The translations under genes and the position numbers were made by a program. From the NCBI GenBank assembly GCA_018267955.1, contig JAFDXL010000008.1, positions 403,711-467,710 of the forward strand: a DNA stretch of 64,000 nucleotides. Reading direction: 5' to 3'. Under the pieces are notes generated by a model. The model was given only the letters and a program-made list of their open reading frames with translations. It had not been told where the DNA came from and did not search any database. This document shows positions 35,223 to 43,756 of this stretch, piece after piece (position 1 is the first letter of the stretch; every line of letters starts with the position of its first letter). The DNA comes from Bacteroidota bacterium. Lineage in GTDB: Bacteria > Bacteroidota > Bacteroidia > Chitinophagales > Chitinophagaceae.

Positions 35223-38200
35223 ATGTCATTATTGGGCACAAGCATTGTGCTCGGGCAGTTAAGGCCCGATCTGTTACAGGAAGAAACATTGGCGGATATT
35301 TTTCGCTCCGTAGCGGAAACATATCCCGATCATGTTGCATTATATTTTAAAGGCCGGCAGCTTACTTATAAGGAATTGGATCAGTGGAGCGATGCTGTAG
35401 CCAGCTTTTTGCTGGATAATGGCATTGGCAGGGGACAGTTTGTAGGCGTATGGTGGCCGCGCAGCATTGAACTGCATGTTGCCATTTTAGGTATTGTAAA
35501 GTCCGGGGCGGCTTATGTACCCGTGGATAGGGATATGCCCGGGGAGCGGGTATTGACCATAATGGATGAAGTAAAAGCCTCCGCTTGTTTTACAGATGCC
35601 GGACTCGCTTTCTCCGGGCTTGTTTTTGCTATCCCTCCTTTTCCCGGGGCGGATGTTTTCGCACCATTACTCAATCCTACCTATAGCGACGACATTGCTT
35701 ATGTGCTATATACATCCGGTAGCACGGGCAAACCGAAAGGTATTGCCATTACACAACGTAATATTTGCCATTTCATTAGGGCAGAACAAAGCATTCTAGG
35801 CATCCGCCATGATGATCGTGTATACCAGGGTTTTTCTGTTTCGTTTGATATGTGGTGCGAGGAAACCTGGATTGGTTTTCTTGCAGGGGCAACATTGTTT
35901 ATAGCAGATAACATCACTTCCAAATTGATCGACGATTTGGATAAAGTATTATCAGAGCTGCAAGTAACGGTATTGCATGCGGTACCTAGCCTCCTTTCCG
36001 TGATGAATGATGATATTCCTACCCTTAGGCTCATCAATGCAGGCGGTGAGGCTTGTACACCACAAGTAAGAGATAGATGGGCAAAGCCACCCCGGATGTT
36101 CTTTAATAGTTATGGTCCTACGGAAACCACTGTTACGGCAACTATCAAACAATTGGCAGTAGGCGAAAAAATAACCATTGGTGCTCCATTGCCCAACTAT
36201 AACCTCGCTGTTATAGATGAGGCCATGAACCCTTTGCCCCGGGGAGAAAAAGGAGAATTGATCATATCCGGCCCCGGTGTTGGGGTGGGTTATATAAATC
36301 GCCCCGACCTTACCGGGGAAAAGTTCCTCTTAAAGCCGGCTGCGTTAATTGCAATGCCGGGGGAAAGGATATACCGCACGGGAGACGCGGCTATTATAAA
36401 GGAAGATGGTTCTGTAGAATTTCAGGGTAGGATAGATGACCAGGTGAAACTGAGAGGGTATAGGATAGAGTTGGGAGAAATAGAAGTGTCCCTCGATCAG
36501 CAGCCGGGAGTTGCCGCTGCGGCTGTAGCTCTTAAAAAAGATGGTAACGGGCAGGATGCCCTGGTTGGTTATGTTTTAATGAAGCCTGGCTTCGCGGTGG
36601 ATGAGGCCTTAATGAAGGCGGAATTAGAAAAGACTTTGCCTTTATACATGATCCCGGCTACCATCGTCGCTTTACCAGAGATGCCGAGGTTGCCCAGCGG
36701 TAAAATCGATCGTAAAAAATTGCCTGTACCGGAGAGTCTTTCGGCCGAGCCGGCAATAGGTGCAGATACTCCTGTAGATCGTTCCCTGCCATTAGATCAA
36801 AGGGTGATGCAGGTTTTAAAGAAGATATTCCCTAATCGGGATATCAGCTTGTCGCAGGATTTTTTTACAGACCTCGGTGGGCATTCTTTGCTGGCGGCTA
36901 CACTTGTATCGCGCTTGCGCAATGAAGCTGGTATACAAGATGCATCAATCAAAGATATCTATACGCACAGACCTCTGCAGGCTGCTGTAGAGGTATGGGA
37001 TAGGGAGCGGGAAACACCGCCATCTGCCAAAGCTAAATTTAATGATGTACCACGGTTAAGGTATTATACATGTGCACTCGCACAAACGATAGCCTTATTC
37101 TTTATCTATGGTTTTTACGCAATACAGATATTCTTTCCATACCTGGGTTATTACTATGTGCAGCAGGATACCGGCAACCACGGTTATGCATTGATAGCTG
37201 CGTTGTTGATCTATTGTTTCGTTTCTCCGTTTTTTGCCATCCTGAGCATTGTTTCCAAATGGTTCATCATCGGCAGGATGAAGGAAGGCGATTATCCTTT
37301 ATGGGGTACTTATTACTTCCGCTGGTGGCTGGTAAAGGCTATACAAAGGCTCACTATTATGCAATTTATTAATAGCACGCCTATATATAATGTGTATTTG
37401 CGTCGACTAGGTGTCAAGGTAGCTCCAGACGCTCAGCTAAGTGCCTTAACTATTGGTGCGGAAGACCTGGTAACTATTGGCGCAGACGCCAGCCTCAGTT
37501 CCCAGGTGGTATTAAATAATGCTATTGTAGAAGATGGCTTATTAAAGCTTCGTCGCATTTACATTGGTGATCACGCGTATATCGGCAGCAGTTCTGTTAT
37601 TGCTGGCAACACTACTATAGAGGATTGGGGGGAACTGCAGGATCTTAGTCACCTTCCGGAAGGTTCCGTAATACGCCGTGCGGAAATATGGAACGGCAGC
37701 CCTGCGCAGTTAAAGGACAGCGTAGCCGAAACCGAATTGAAACAGCCACTGCAGGTAAGCAGGTCTAAGCGAAATAGTTATAAAGCCATATTTTCATCCT
37801 TATTGTTAGTCTTTCCAGTAACGGTACTGCTGCCTTTATTACCCACTATCATTATCCTGAACGAGCTGGATAATGCAGCGCCTGCATACGATTTCTCTTA
37901 CCTGGTGTATACGCCTTTTCTCACGTTGGGCTATGTAATGTTATTTGCACTGATAACCATTGTACTTACGAGGGTATTGCTTGTCAATATCGGTCCGGGC
38001 AGGTATCCTGTCTACAGTTTTAGTTATGTTCGCAAATGGCTGGCAGACCAGTTGCTTTCCCTTGCGCTGATAGTATTGCACCCTATCTATGCCACGGTAT
38101 ATGTGTCTATGTTCTTCCGCGCATTGGGTGCTAAGGTGGGCGATCGTACAGAGATATCTACAGCAAGTAACGTCACGCATACTTTATTAGACATTGGCGA

Positions 38201-39167
38201 GGGCTCTTTTATAGCAGATGCGGTATCCTTAGGCGAGGCCGATGTGCGTGGACAGGAATTGATACTGGAACGTACTTCTATTGGAAACTCCAGCTTTGTT
38301 GGCAATAGTGCTTTGATACCTCAGGGATATAGTCTGCCCGATAATATGCTTGTTGGTGTGTTGTCAACGCCACCATCCAAAGAACAGATCGCGGCCGGAA
38401 ATGCACGTGATTTTTTCGGTTCCCCGGCAATAGCCTTGCCCCACAGGCAACCAAGTAAGGAGTTTCCATCCTCCCTGACAATGACTCCTTCCTTCGGTAG
38501 AAAAATGGCTCGTGGTTTGGTAGAGCTGGTACGTATTCTGATACCGGAGACGGTGCTGCTGATCTGCAGCGTATTGTTTATCGCTTATGCGCACGACCTT
38601 ATAAAAGTCGGCCTTAGTTATAGGGTATTCTTTATACCGTTCTATTACCTGTATTTTATTGGCCTGCCCTGTTTCCTGGTTACCGTAGCGCTTAAATGGT
38701 TGTTTGTCGGCCGCTACAAAGAAGGCCAGCATCCTATGTGGACCTGGAAAGTATGGCGGAGTGAGGCTATGACAACTACTTACGAGGCGCTTGCAGTTCC
38801 CTTTTTTCTCGAATACCTGAAGGGTACGGCATGGTTGCCGGTGATGCTTCGATTGCTTGGCATACAGATGGGCAAGCGTGTATGGATGAATACTACGGAT
38901 ATTACCGAGTACGATATGGTGAGTATTGGCGACGATGCAGCCCTTAACGATGATTGCGGCCCCCAAACGCACCTGTTCGAGGATAGGGTGATGAAGATAG
39001 GTGCTGTGAAAATAGGAGCCCGGTCATCGGTTGGGGCGCGCAGTATTGTGCTATACGATAGTGTCATCAGGGATGATGTTAATATAGCTCCACTTTCTTT
39101 GGTGATGAAGGGCGAGAGTCTGCCCGGAAATACAGAATGGATCGGTAGCCCGGTGCGTAACAAGTAG
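35223..39167 (+). CDS. Pls/PosA-type membrane nonribosomal peptide synthetase
   Basis: A 1,314-residue single-module synthetase. Residues 1-500: adenylation domain with YTSGSTGKPKG (163-173), NSYGPTETT (295-303), YRTGDAAI and PSGKIDRKKLP. Residues about 530-610: carrier domain, GGHSLLA with phosphopantetheine Ser555. Then membrane segments alternating with three hexapeptide-repeat-like domains instead of condensation or thioesterase domains, as in epsilon-poly-lysine synthetase and PosA. By-eye alignment to GrsA gives pocket residues D209, M210, E213, H252, I271, A273, S296, V304; the acidic E213 suggests a basic amino acid. Product unknown, possibly a homopolymer. Confidence 0.9.
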   Translation: MSLLGTSIVLGQLRPDLLQEETLADIFRSVAETYPDHVALYFKGRQLTYKELDQWSDAVASFLLDNGIGRGQFVGVWWPRSIELHVAILGIVKSGAAYVPVDRDMPGERVLTIMDEVKASACFTDAGLAFSGLVFAIPPFPGADVFAPLLNPTYSDDIAYVLYTSGSTGKPKGIAITQRNICHFIRAEQSILGIRHDDRVYQGFSVSFDMWCEETWIGFLAGATLFIADNITSKLIDDLDKVLSELQVTVLHAVPSLLSVMNDDIPTLRLINAGGEACTPQVRDRWAKPPRMFFNSYGPTETTVTATIKQLAVGEKITIGAPLPNYNLAVIDEAMNPLPRGEKGELIISGPGVGVGYINRPDLTGEKFLLKPAALIAMPGERIYRTGDAAIIKEDGSVEFQGRIDDQVKLRGYRIELGEIEVSLDQQPGVAAAAVALKKDGNGQDALVGYVLMKPGFAVDEALMKAELEKTLPLYMIPATIVALPEMPRLPSGKIDRKKLPVPESLSAEPAIGADTPVDRSLPLDQRVMQVLKKIFPNRDISLSQDFFTDLGGHSLLAATLVSRLRNEAGIQDASIKDIYTHRPLQAAVEVWDRERETPPSAKAKFNDVPRLRYYTCALAQTIALFFIYGFYAIQIFFPYLGYYYVQQDTGNHGYALIAALLIYCFVSPFFAILSIVSKWFIIGRMKEGDYPLWGTYYFRWWLVKAIQRLTIMQFINSTPIYNVYLRRLGVKVAPDAQLSALTIGAEDLVTIGADASLSSQVVLNNAIVEDGLLKLRRIYIGDHAYIGSSSVIAGNTTIEDWGELQDLSHLPEGSVIRRAEIWNGSPAQLKDSVAETELKQPLQVSRSKRNSYKAIFSSLLLVFPVTVLLPLLPTIIILNELDNAAPAYDFSYLVYTPFLTLGYVMLFALITIVLTRVLLVNIGPGRYPVYSFSYVRKWLADQLLSLALIVLHPIYATVYVSMFFRALGAKVGDRTEISTASNVTHTLLDIGEGSFIADAVSLGEADVRGQELILERTSIGNSSFVGNSALIPQGYSLPDNMLVGVLSTPPSKEQIAAGNARDFFGSPAIALPHRQPSKEFPSSLTMTPSFGRKMARGLVELVRILIPETVLLICSVLFIAYAHDLIKVGLSYRVFFIPFYYLYFIGLPCFLVTVALKWLFVGRYKEGQHPMWTWKVWRSEAMTTTYEALAVPFFLEYLKGTAWLPVMLRLLGIQMGKRVWMNTTDITEYDMVSIGDDAALNDDCGPQTHLFEDRVMKIGAVKIGARSSVGARSIVLYDSVIRDDVNIAPLSLVMKGESLPGNTEWIGSPVRNK

Positions 39168-39264
39168 GAATGCCTGGCTTCGTTTTGCGATATTTAATAA
39201 TGGTTGTAACTTGCATATAGGCGACAGATTGCCGGTGATGTATTTCTACAAAAAGTGCAAAATC

Positions 39265-39294
39265 ACTAGCAAAAACTAGCAAAAACTAACAAAT
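39265..39294 (+). repeat. Three tandem 10-bp repeats before the Crp/Fnr gene
   Basis: ACTAGCAAAA occurs twice, followed by a near copy ACTAACAAAT, ending 17 bases before the regulator's start. The 10-bp period puts each copy on the same helix face, which would suit a protein-binding array. Confidence 0.55.
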
Positions 39295-39311
39295 TACACC
39301 GCTCGTCCTCA

Positions 39312-39929
39312 ATGAATAACTCCATATTTAAAGACCCCGCGTTATTAGAAGAGATTGATAGATATGCACGTATTAAGGTGGTTCCGCGAGACTCTGTTTT
39401 GATGGAGGCCGGACTGGATATTGTATTCGTTCCTATTGTGCAAAAGGGCGCATTGAGGATTGTTAGGGAAAACGACGAAGGACGCGAAATATTTCTGTAT
39501 CACCTGTATCCGGGGCAAACCTGCGCTATGGCCATTAATTGCTGCCAGGCGGGCAAGAAAAGCATGGTAAAGGCCATTGCAGAGGATGATACCGAAGTGC
39601 TGCAGATACCGGTAAAAATGGTGGAAGAATGGCTGCGATTTCCCGAATGGAAGATATTCATCAACAGCACATATAGCAATCGCTTCGCCGAGCTGTTGGA
39701 GGTAATAGACCTCATAGCCTTCAGTAATATGGATAAGCAACTGATGCACTACTTATCAGAGCGTACAAAGGCATTAGGTACAAATACCCTGTCCATTACC
39801 CATCAGCAAATTGCAGACGAACTACATACCCACCGCGAGGCTATCAGCCGCCTGCTGCGTACCATGGAAGAAAAAGGCCTTGTTTCTCTTAGCAGAAATA
39901 CCATCAACGTGCTTTCCCCGGTTATGTAA
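39312..39929 (+). CDS. Crp/Fnr family transcriptional regulator
   Basis: A 205-residue regulator. Residues about 10-110 form the cyclic-nucleotide-binding-like domain (ILYQKGALRIV-type strand: VPIVQKGALRIVRENDEGRE), and the C-terminal winged helix has ITHQQIADELHTHREAISRL. The sensory domain has two Cys in INCCQAGKK but not the four-Cys iron-sulfur pattern of Fnr. It faces the sulfur-relay operon 63 bp downstream on the same strand and probably controls it. Confidence 0.9.
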   Translation: MNNSIFKDPALLEEIDRYARIKVVPRDSVLMEAGLDIVFVPIVQKGALRIVRENDEGREIFLYHLYPGQTCAMAINCCQAGKKSMVKAIAEDDTEVLQIPVKMVEEWLRFPEWKIFINSTYSNRFAELLEVIDLIAFSNMDKQLMHYLSERTKALGTNTLSITHQQIADELHTHREAISRLLRTMEEKGLVSLSRNTINVLSPVM

Positions 39930-39969
39930 CATTTGTTCCCATACAGGTCTTTTCTGGTTTGTAGGTTTG
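39928..39969 (+). promoter_or_regulatory. Candidate Crp/Fnr-activated promoter of the sulfur-relay operon
   Basis: TAGGTTTG (39962-39969) is a -7 box. AACATTTGTT (39928-39937), part of the larger GTAACATTTGTTCC, is a dyad centred about 42 bases upstream of the expected start site, the position of a class II activator site. It overlaps the regulator's stop codon. No -33 TTG at normal spacing. Confidence 0.4.
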
Positions 39970-39991
39970 CATTATAAAACCGGAAGGATCT

Positions 39992-40198
39992 ATGAAGAAG
40001 AATATGGGTGTTGCAGACAGTGTTATCAGGATGCTGATTGCTGTTGTTATTCTTAGCCTCTACCTGGCAGGTATCATCAATGGTACATTGGCTATAATTC
40101 TATTGGCTGTTGCCGTAATATTTATACTTACCGGGCTCATAGGATTCTGTCCTTTATATCTGCCTTTTGGCATTAGTACTCGTAAGAAGAATAAATAA
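39992..40198 (+). CDS. DUF2892 (YgaP-type) small membrane protein
   Basis: A 68-residue protein with two transmembrane helices (MLIAVVILSLYLAGIINGTL and LAIILLAVAVIFILTGLIGF) followed by CPLYLPFGIST. The N-terminus KKNMGVADSVIR is typical of DUF2892, the membrane tail of E. coli YgaP, which there is fused to a rhodanese. Here the rhodanese partners are separate downstream genes. Confidence 0.85.
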   Translation: MKKNMGVADSVIRMLIAVVILSLYLAGIINGTLAIILLAVAVIFILTGLIGFCPLYLPFGISTRKKNK

Positions 40199-40199
40199 G

Positions 40200-40400
40200 A
40201 TGAGATCGGTTTTATTAAAATACAGGTTAGAAATATTGGGTGTGGCGATTGGGGCTGTTGCCGGATGGTGTTATTGGTATTTTGTAGGGTGTGCGTCCGG
40301 CACATGTCCCATTACTTCCAAACCTGTTAATAGCAGTTTATATGGTGCTCTTATGGGGTACCTTTTATTTAGCATGTTCAAAACAAACAAAAAAGTATAA
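40200..40400 (+). CDS. DUF6132-like small membrane protein
   Basis: A 66-residue protein. Two hydrophobic helices surround a Cys-containing loop, GCASGTCPITSKP, which is characteristic of a small family found next to rhodanese and thioredoxin genes in Bacteroidota. The two Cys could carry a disulfide or sulfane sulfur (inference). It starts one base after the preceding stop. Confidence 0.75.
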   Translation: MRSVLLKYRLEILGVAIGAVAGWCYWYFVGCASGTCPITSKPVNSSLYGALMGYLLFSMFKTNKKV

Positions 40401-40404
40401 TAAA

Positions 40405-40683
40405 ATGAAAACAGTAGCAGAATTAGTAAAAACAGACAATGTAATGATTGTAGATGTACGTACCCGCGCCGAGTTTGCCGGTGGCCACGTAGCTGATAGT
40501 GTCAATATCCCATTGGACGAATTACCTGAAAGAATCAATGAGTTAAAGGACAAAGAGAACATCATTGTTTGCTGCCGCTCCGGCGCACGTAGTGCAAATG
40601 CCGCAATGATCCTAAAGCAGAACGGAATCGAATGCCTGAATGGTGGCTCATGGCTGGATGTTAACTACTATCGTAACAATTAA
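40405..40683 (+). CDS. Single-domain rhodanese
   Basis: A 92-residue sulfurtransferase. The active-site loop is CCRSGARS within IIVCCRSGARSANAAMIL, giving the catalytic Cys (C-R-S-G-A-R) preceded by another Cys. DVRTRAEFAGGHVADSVNIP is the usual first block. The ATG at 40405 follows a stop 4 bp upstream of the preceding gene's end, so it is tightly coupled in the operon. Confidence 0.93.
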   Translation: MKTVAELVKTDNVMIVDVRTRAEFAGGHVADSVNIPLDELPERINELKDKENIIVCCRSGARSANAAMILKQNGIECLNGGSWLDVNYYRNN

Positions 40684-40695
40684 ACAAACATAGCA

Positions 40696-41010
40696 ATGCT
40701 TCAATTCTTAAAAAATATATTAAAACCTGCACCTAAGGTAGACCTTGGTGAATTAATTGCCAATGGTGCAACAATTGTTGATGTACGTACCGCTCGCGAA
40801 TACGCTTCGGGACATATCAAAGGTTCTGTAAACATCCCCCTGGATGCATTGAGCTCACAATTGAAAAAGATCAAAAAAGACAAGCCTGTTATCACCTGTT
40901 GTGCATCTGGAATGCGTAGCAGCTCTGCGAGAGCGATCCTGAAATCGAATGGTTTTACAGACGTACATAATGCGGGAAGCTGGTTTAGCCTGAAAAAATA
41001 CGAAAGATGA
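40696..41010 (+). CDS. Single-domain rhodanese, second copy
   Basis: A 104-residue sulfurtransferase related to the preceding one. DVRTAREYASGHIKGSVNIP and the loop VITCCASGMRSSSARAIL give the catalytic Cys (C-A-S-G-M-R). It has a short N-terminal helix (LQFLKNILKPAPKV) absent from the first copy. Its stop overlaps the next start by 4 bp. Confidence 0.93.
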   Translation: MLQFLKNILKPAPKVDLGELIANGATIVDVRTAREYASGHIKGSVNIPLDALSSQLKKIKKDKPVITCCASGMRSSSARAILKSNGFTDVHNAGSWFSLKKYER

Positions 41011-41258
41011 GTGTTTGGAAACAAAGGCTATTAACTAACTGGCACGTAATGCGTGTCATAAGGCTGGGCATCAGTATCTGGATGGTAGCTACCTTCTTTA
41101 TACAGAAAGATATGTTTGCCGGGTTGTTTGGTGCATTTTTCATGTATCAGGCAATCACAGATACAGGGTGTTGCGGTGTGGGAGGGTGTTACACACCACC
41201 ATCCACACGAAAAGCAGGTAATAAAGTGGAAGAAATAGAATACGAAGAACTTAAATAA
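41007..41258 (+). CDS. Small membrane protein with C-terminal Cys cluster
   Basis: An 83-residue protein with two hydrophobic helices ([15 protein letters not shown] and [17 protein letters not shown]), as in DUF2892 proteins, then [18 protein letters not shown] with three cysteines. This Cys cluster suggests a thiol or persulfide role at the membrane (inference). It starts inside the preceding rhodanese gene (ATGA overlap). Confidence 0.75.
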   Translation: MSVWKQRLLTNWHVMRVIRLGISIWMVATFFIQKDMFAGLFGAFFMYQAITDTGCCGVGGCYTPPSTRKAGNKVEEIEYEELK

Positions 41259-41265
41259 AACAAAC

Positions 41266-41595
41266 ATGCAACCAAAAACCTTTTCAGAAATCATAAAAGA
41301 CAACAAACCTGTCCTTGTAGATTTTTCTGCGGAATGGTGTGGCCCTTGTAAAATGATGGCACCCATCCTGGAAGAATTGAAAAAAGAGATAGGCGATAAT
41401 GCCACCATCATTAAAATTGACGTAGATAAGAACCCACTCGCGGCTAGTGCGTATCACATATCCGGTGTGCCTACTTTGATCCTTTTTAAAGAAGGCAATG
41501 TGTTATGGCGTCAATCAGGTGTAGTACCCGCAGGCCATCTTAAAAAAATTATCGAACAACATACAACCAAAGATCAAAATGAGTATCACGCATAA
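41266..41595 (+). CDS. Thioredoxin
   Basis: A 109-residue cytoplasmic thioredoxin with WCGPCK in [17 protein letters not shown] and the cis-Pro loop SGVPTLILF. It would recycle rhodanese persulfides and reduce protein disulfides. The last 17 bases overlap the osmC start. Confidence 0.95.
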   Translation: MQPKTFSEIIKDNKPVLVDFSAEWCGPCKMMAPILEELKKEIGDNATIIKIDVDKNPLAASAYHISGVPTLILFKEGNVLWRQSGVVPAGHLKKIIEQHTTKDQNEYHA

Positions 41596-42034
41596 TTACG
41601 ATGTATCAGTAAAATGGCTGAACGATAGGAAAGGGGTTCTTGCGTCAGAGGAATTGAATGGTGAAATAGAGGTAGCAACCCCACCACAGTTTCCCAATGG
41701 TATGGAAGGTGTCTGGTCGCCGGAACACTTGTTCACCGCAGCCGTAAACAGCTGCCTGATGACAACTTTCCTTGCTATTGCAGAGAACTCGCGACTTAAC
41801 TATCAACAATTTGAATCGAATGCTTCGGGTAAACTGGAGATGGTAGATGGTAAATACGTAATGAGTGAAGTAACCCTGAGGCCTGTTGTAACTATTGAAA
41901 ATGAAGAAGACCGGGCAAGGGCGGAACGTGTATTGCAAAAATCAGAGCAAAACTGTTTGATCTCAAATTCTATAACTTCGAAGATCATTTTCGAACCAAC
42001 AGTTAACGTACTTGCTAAATCTGAAGTAATATGA
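41579..42034 (+). CDS. OsmC/Ohr family peroxidase-like protein
   Basis: A 151-residue protein of the OsmC family, whose members reduce organic hydroperoxides with two cysteines. The first Cys sits in [15 protein letters not shown], the second in [11 protein letters not shown], both at the expected places. [20 protein letters not shown] is a conserved block. Overlaps thioredoxin by 17 bp and the next gene by 4 bp, so translation is coupled. Confidence 0.9.
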   Translation: MSITHNYDVSVKWLNDRKGVLASEELNGEIEVATPPQFPNGMEGVWSPEHLFTAAVNSCLMTTFLAIAENSRLNYQQFESNASGKLEMVDGKYVMSEVTLRPVVTIENEEDRARAERVLQKSEQNCLISNSITSKIIFEPTVNVLAKSEVI

Positions 42035-42774
42035 GATTGAAATCGCTCACCCTATTGGTATCTCTTGGCTTTTTTATTGCATCATGCCAGCAGGCAACTA
42101 CCTCTGATGCACAGGAAAGTTCTGGCAATAAAATAGCCCGGACTATCCCTGTTGAAGAATACGAACAGAAACTTGGAGCATCTCCTAACGCTCAACTTAT
42201 AGATGTCCGTACACCGCAAGAGTATACAGAGGGTCATCTAAAGGATGCGGTAAACATGGATATCAATAACACCGACTTTGATGAAATGATCGGCAAGTTG
42301 AACAAAGACAAGCCGGTATTTGTTTATTGCCTTGCAGGTAGCCGTAGCGCGCAGGCTGTGGATATAATGAAGGGTATGGGCTTTAAGGAAGTTTATAACC
42401 TTGCAGGTGGCATTATGAAGTGGGAGCGTGCAGGTAAACCAGTTACTGTGGGTGAAGGAACTACCCGCCCTAAGGGAATGACCGTTGCAGAGTTTAATGA
42501 ACTGATCAATAAACGTAACTATGTGTTGGTAGATTACAATGCCCCCTGGTGTGTGCCTTGTAAGAAGATGCTGCCTTATATTGAAAAACTAGCAGAGAAG
42601 GATAAAGACAGGTTGATATTAGTAAAAATAGACGCTGACGATAATAAGGATCTGCTGGCAGAACGTAATATTCAGAATATTCCTTACCTGGAGTTGTACC
42701 TGGACGGTAAATTGGTATGGAAGCATGAAGGCTATATAGAAGAAGCCGATCTGCTAAAGGAAACTAAACTGTAA
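42031..42774 (+). CDS. Rhodanese-thioredoxin fusion lipoprotein
   Basis: A 247-residue exported lipoprotein: the signal peptide ends in the lipobox IASC (Cys about 19). A rhodanese domain follows (DVRTPQEYTEGHLKDAVNMD, active loop VYCLAGSRSAQA) and then a thioredoxin domain (NAPWCVPCKKMLPYIEKL). It gives the operon a periplasmic counterpart of its cytoplasmic rhodanese and thioredoxin. Last gene before the terminator. Confidence 0.92.
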   Translation: MRLKSLTLLVSLGFFIASCQQATTSDAQESSGNKIARTIPVEEYEQKLGASPNAQLIDVRTPQEYTEGHLKDAVNMDINNTDFDEMIGKLNKDKPVFVYCLAGSRSAQAVDIMKGMGFKEVYNLAGGIMKWERAGKPVTVGEGTTRPKGMTVAEFNELINKRNYVLVDYNAPWCVPCKKMLPYIEKLAEKDKDRLILVKIDADDNKDLLAERNIQNIPYLELYLDGKLVWKHEGYIEEADLLKETKL

Positions 42775-42796
42775 TTGACAAACAAAGCAAACATAG

Positions 42797-42819
42797 GCCC
42801 CTTGTTCAAGGGGCTTTTT
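42797..42819 (+). terminator. Terminator of the sulfur-relay operon
   Basis: GCCCCTT and AAGGGGC pair around a short loop and are followed by five T. Confidence 0.9.
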
Positions 42820-42894
42820 CAGTTTTTGCGCTATAGTTTAAACATAGCATGTTTCGGATTTTTCCCCTCGGCATTCATACTGACATTTGTATCC

Positions 42895-42902
42895 TAAATT
42901 TG
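42895..42902 (+). promoter_or_regulatory. Probable -7 box of the ada operon
   Basis: TAAATTTG matches TAnnTTTG, only 6 bases before the chosen ATG, which would make the transcript nearly leaderless; an upstream start in the leader is possible. Confidence 0.35.
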
Positions 42903-42908
42903 AATGTG

Positions 42909-43751
42909 ATGGAAACACAAGCTCATCTTAATTATAGCAGGATAGCGGAAGCGATCGAATACATAAGGACACACTTCCAGGAACAGCCCGGCCTGGAAGC
43001 AGTTGCAGAGGAAGTACATTTAAGCCCAGCGCATTTTCAACGCTTGTTTACGGAATGGGCAGGAACCAGCCCTAAAAAATTCCTGCAGTATATAAGTATT
43101 GAACATGCCAAAAAGATATTGACAGATAATAGGGCTACGATCTTTGACACTGCATTTGAAACGGGGCTTTCCAGTACCAGCAGGTTGCACGATATGTTCG
43201 TGAAAATAGAAGGCATGACTCCGGCCGAATTTAAAAACGGTGGAAAGAACCTGGCGATCAACTATAGTTACGCGGAAAGCCCGTTTGGGAATCTGATTGT
43301 TGCTTCTACCTCGAAAGGGGTATGTCACATGGCCTTTGAAGACGATGAAGAGAAATCGCTTGATGATCTGAGACGAAAATTTCCGAATGCTACATTGCAA
43401 CGTAAGCTAGACCTGTTGCAGCAGAATGCGCTCTTTATTTTTCAGAATGACTGGAGCAAGCTGCCTGAGATAAAATTGCACCTGAAAGGATCTGAATTTC
43501 AATTGAAGGTATGGGAGAGCTTGCTGAAAATTCCTATGGGTAAGCTTTCTACCTACGGAGAGATAGCTAAAGGAATAGGTAATCCTAATGCATCGAGGGC
43601 AGTAGGAACTGCTATTGGAAGCAACCCCGTGGCGTTCCTGATCCCATGTCATCGTGTGATACAATCATCTGGAAATTTTGGCGGCTATATGTGGGGTACC
43701 ACAAGGAAGACTGCTATTATAGGTTGGGAAGGTGCAAAGACAGATCAGTAA
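42909..43751 (+). CDS. AraC-type HTH and O6-methylguanine-DNA methyltransferase fusion
   Basis: A 280-residue protein: residues 1-100 an AraC helix-turn-helix domain (IAEAIEYIRTHFQEQPGLEA), residues about 120-280 a methyltransferase with the active site IPCHRVIQ and SRAVGTAIGSNPVAFL. This is Ada without its N-terminal phosphotriester-sensing domain. ATG 42909 (METQAHLNYSR) is the usual N-terminus; the 20 upstream codons were excluded. The missing sensing domain appears as a separate gene two positions downstream. Confidence 0.92.
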   Translation: METQAHLNYSRIAEAIEYIRTHFQEQPGLEAVAEEVHLSPAHFQRLFTEWAGTSPKKFLQYISIEHAKKILTDNRATIFDTAFETGLSSTSRLHDMFVKIEGMTPAEFKNGGKNLAINYSYAESPFGNLIVASTSKGVCHMAFEDDEEKSLDDLRRKFPNATLQRKLDLLQQNALFIFQNDWSKLPEIKLHLKGSEFQLKVWESLLKIPMGKLSTYGEIAKGIGNPNASRAVGTAIGSNPVAFLIPCHRVIQSSGNFGGYMWGTTRKTAIIGWEGAKTDQ

Positions 43752-43756
43752 AGGGC

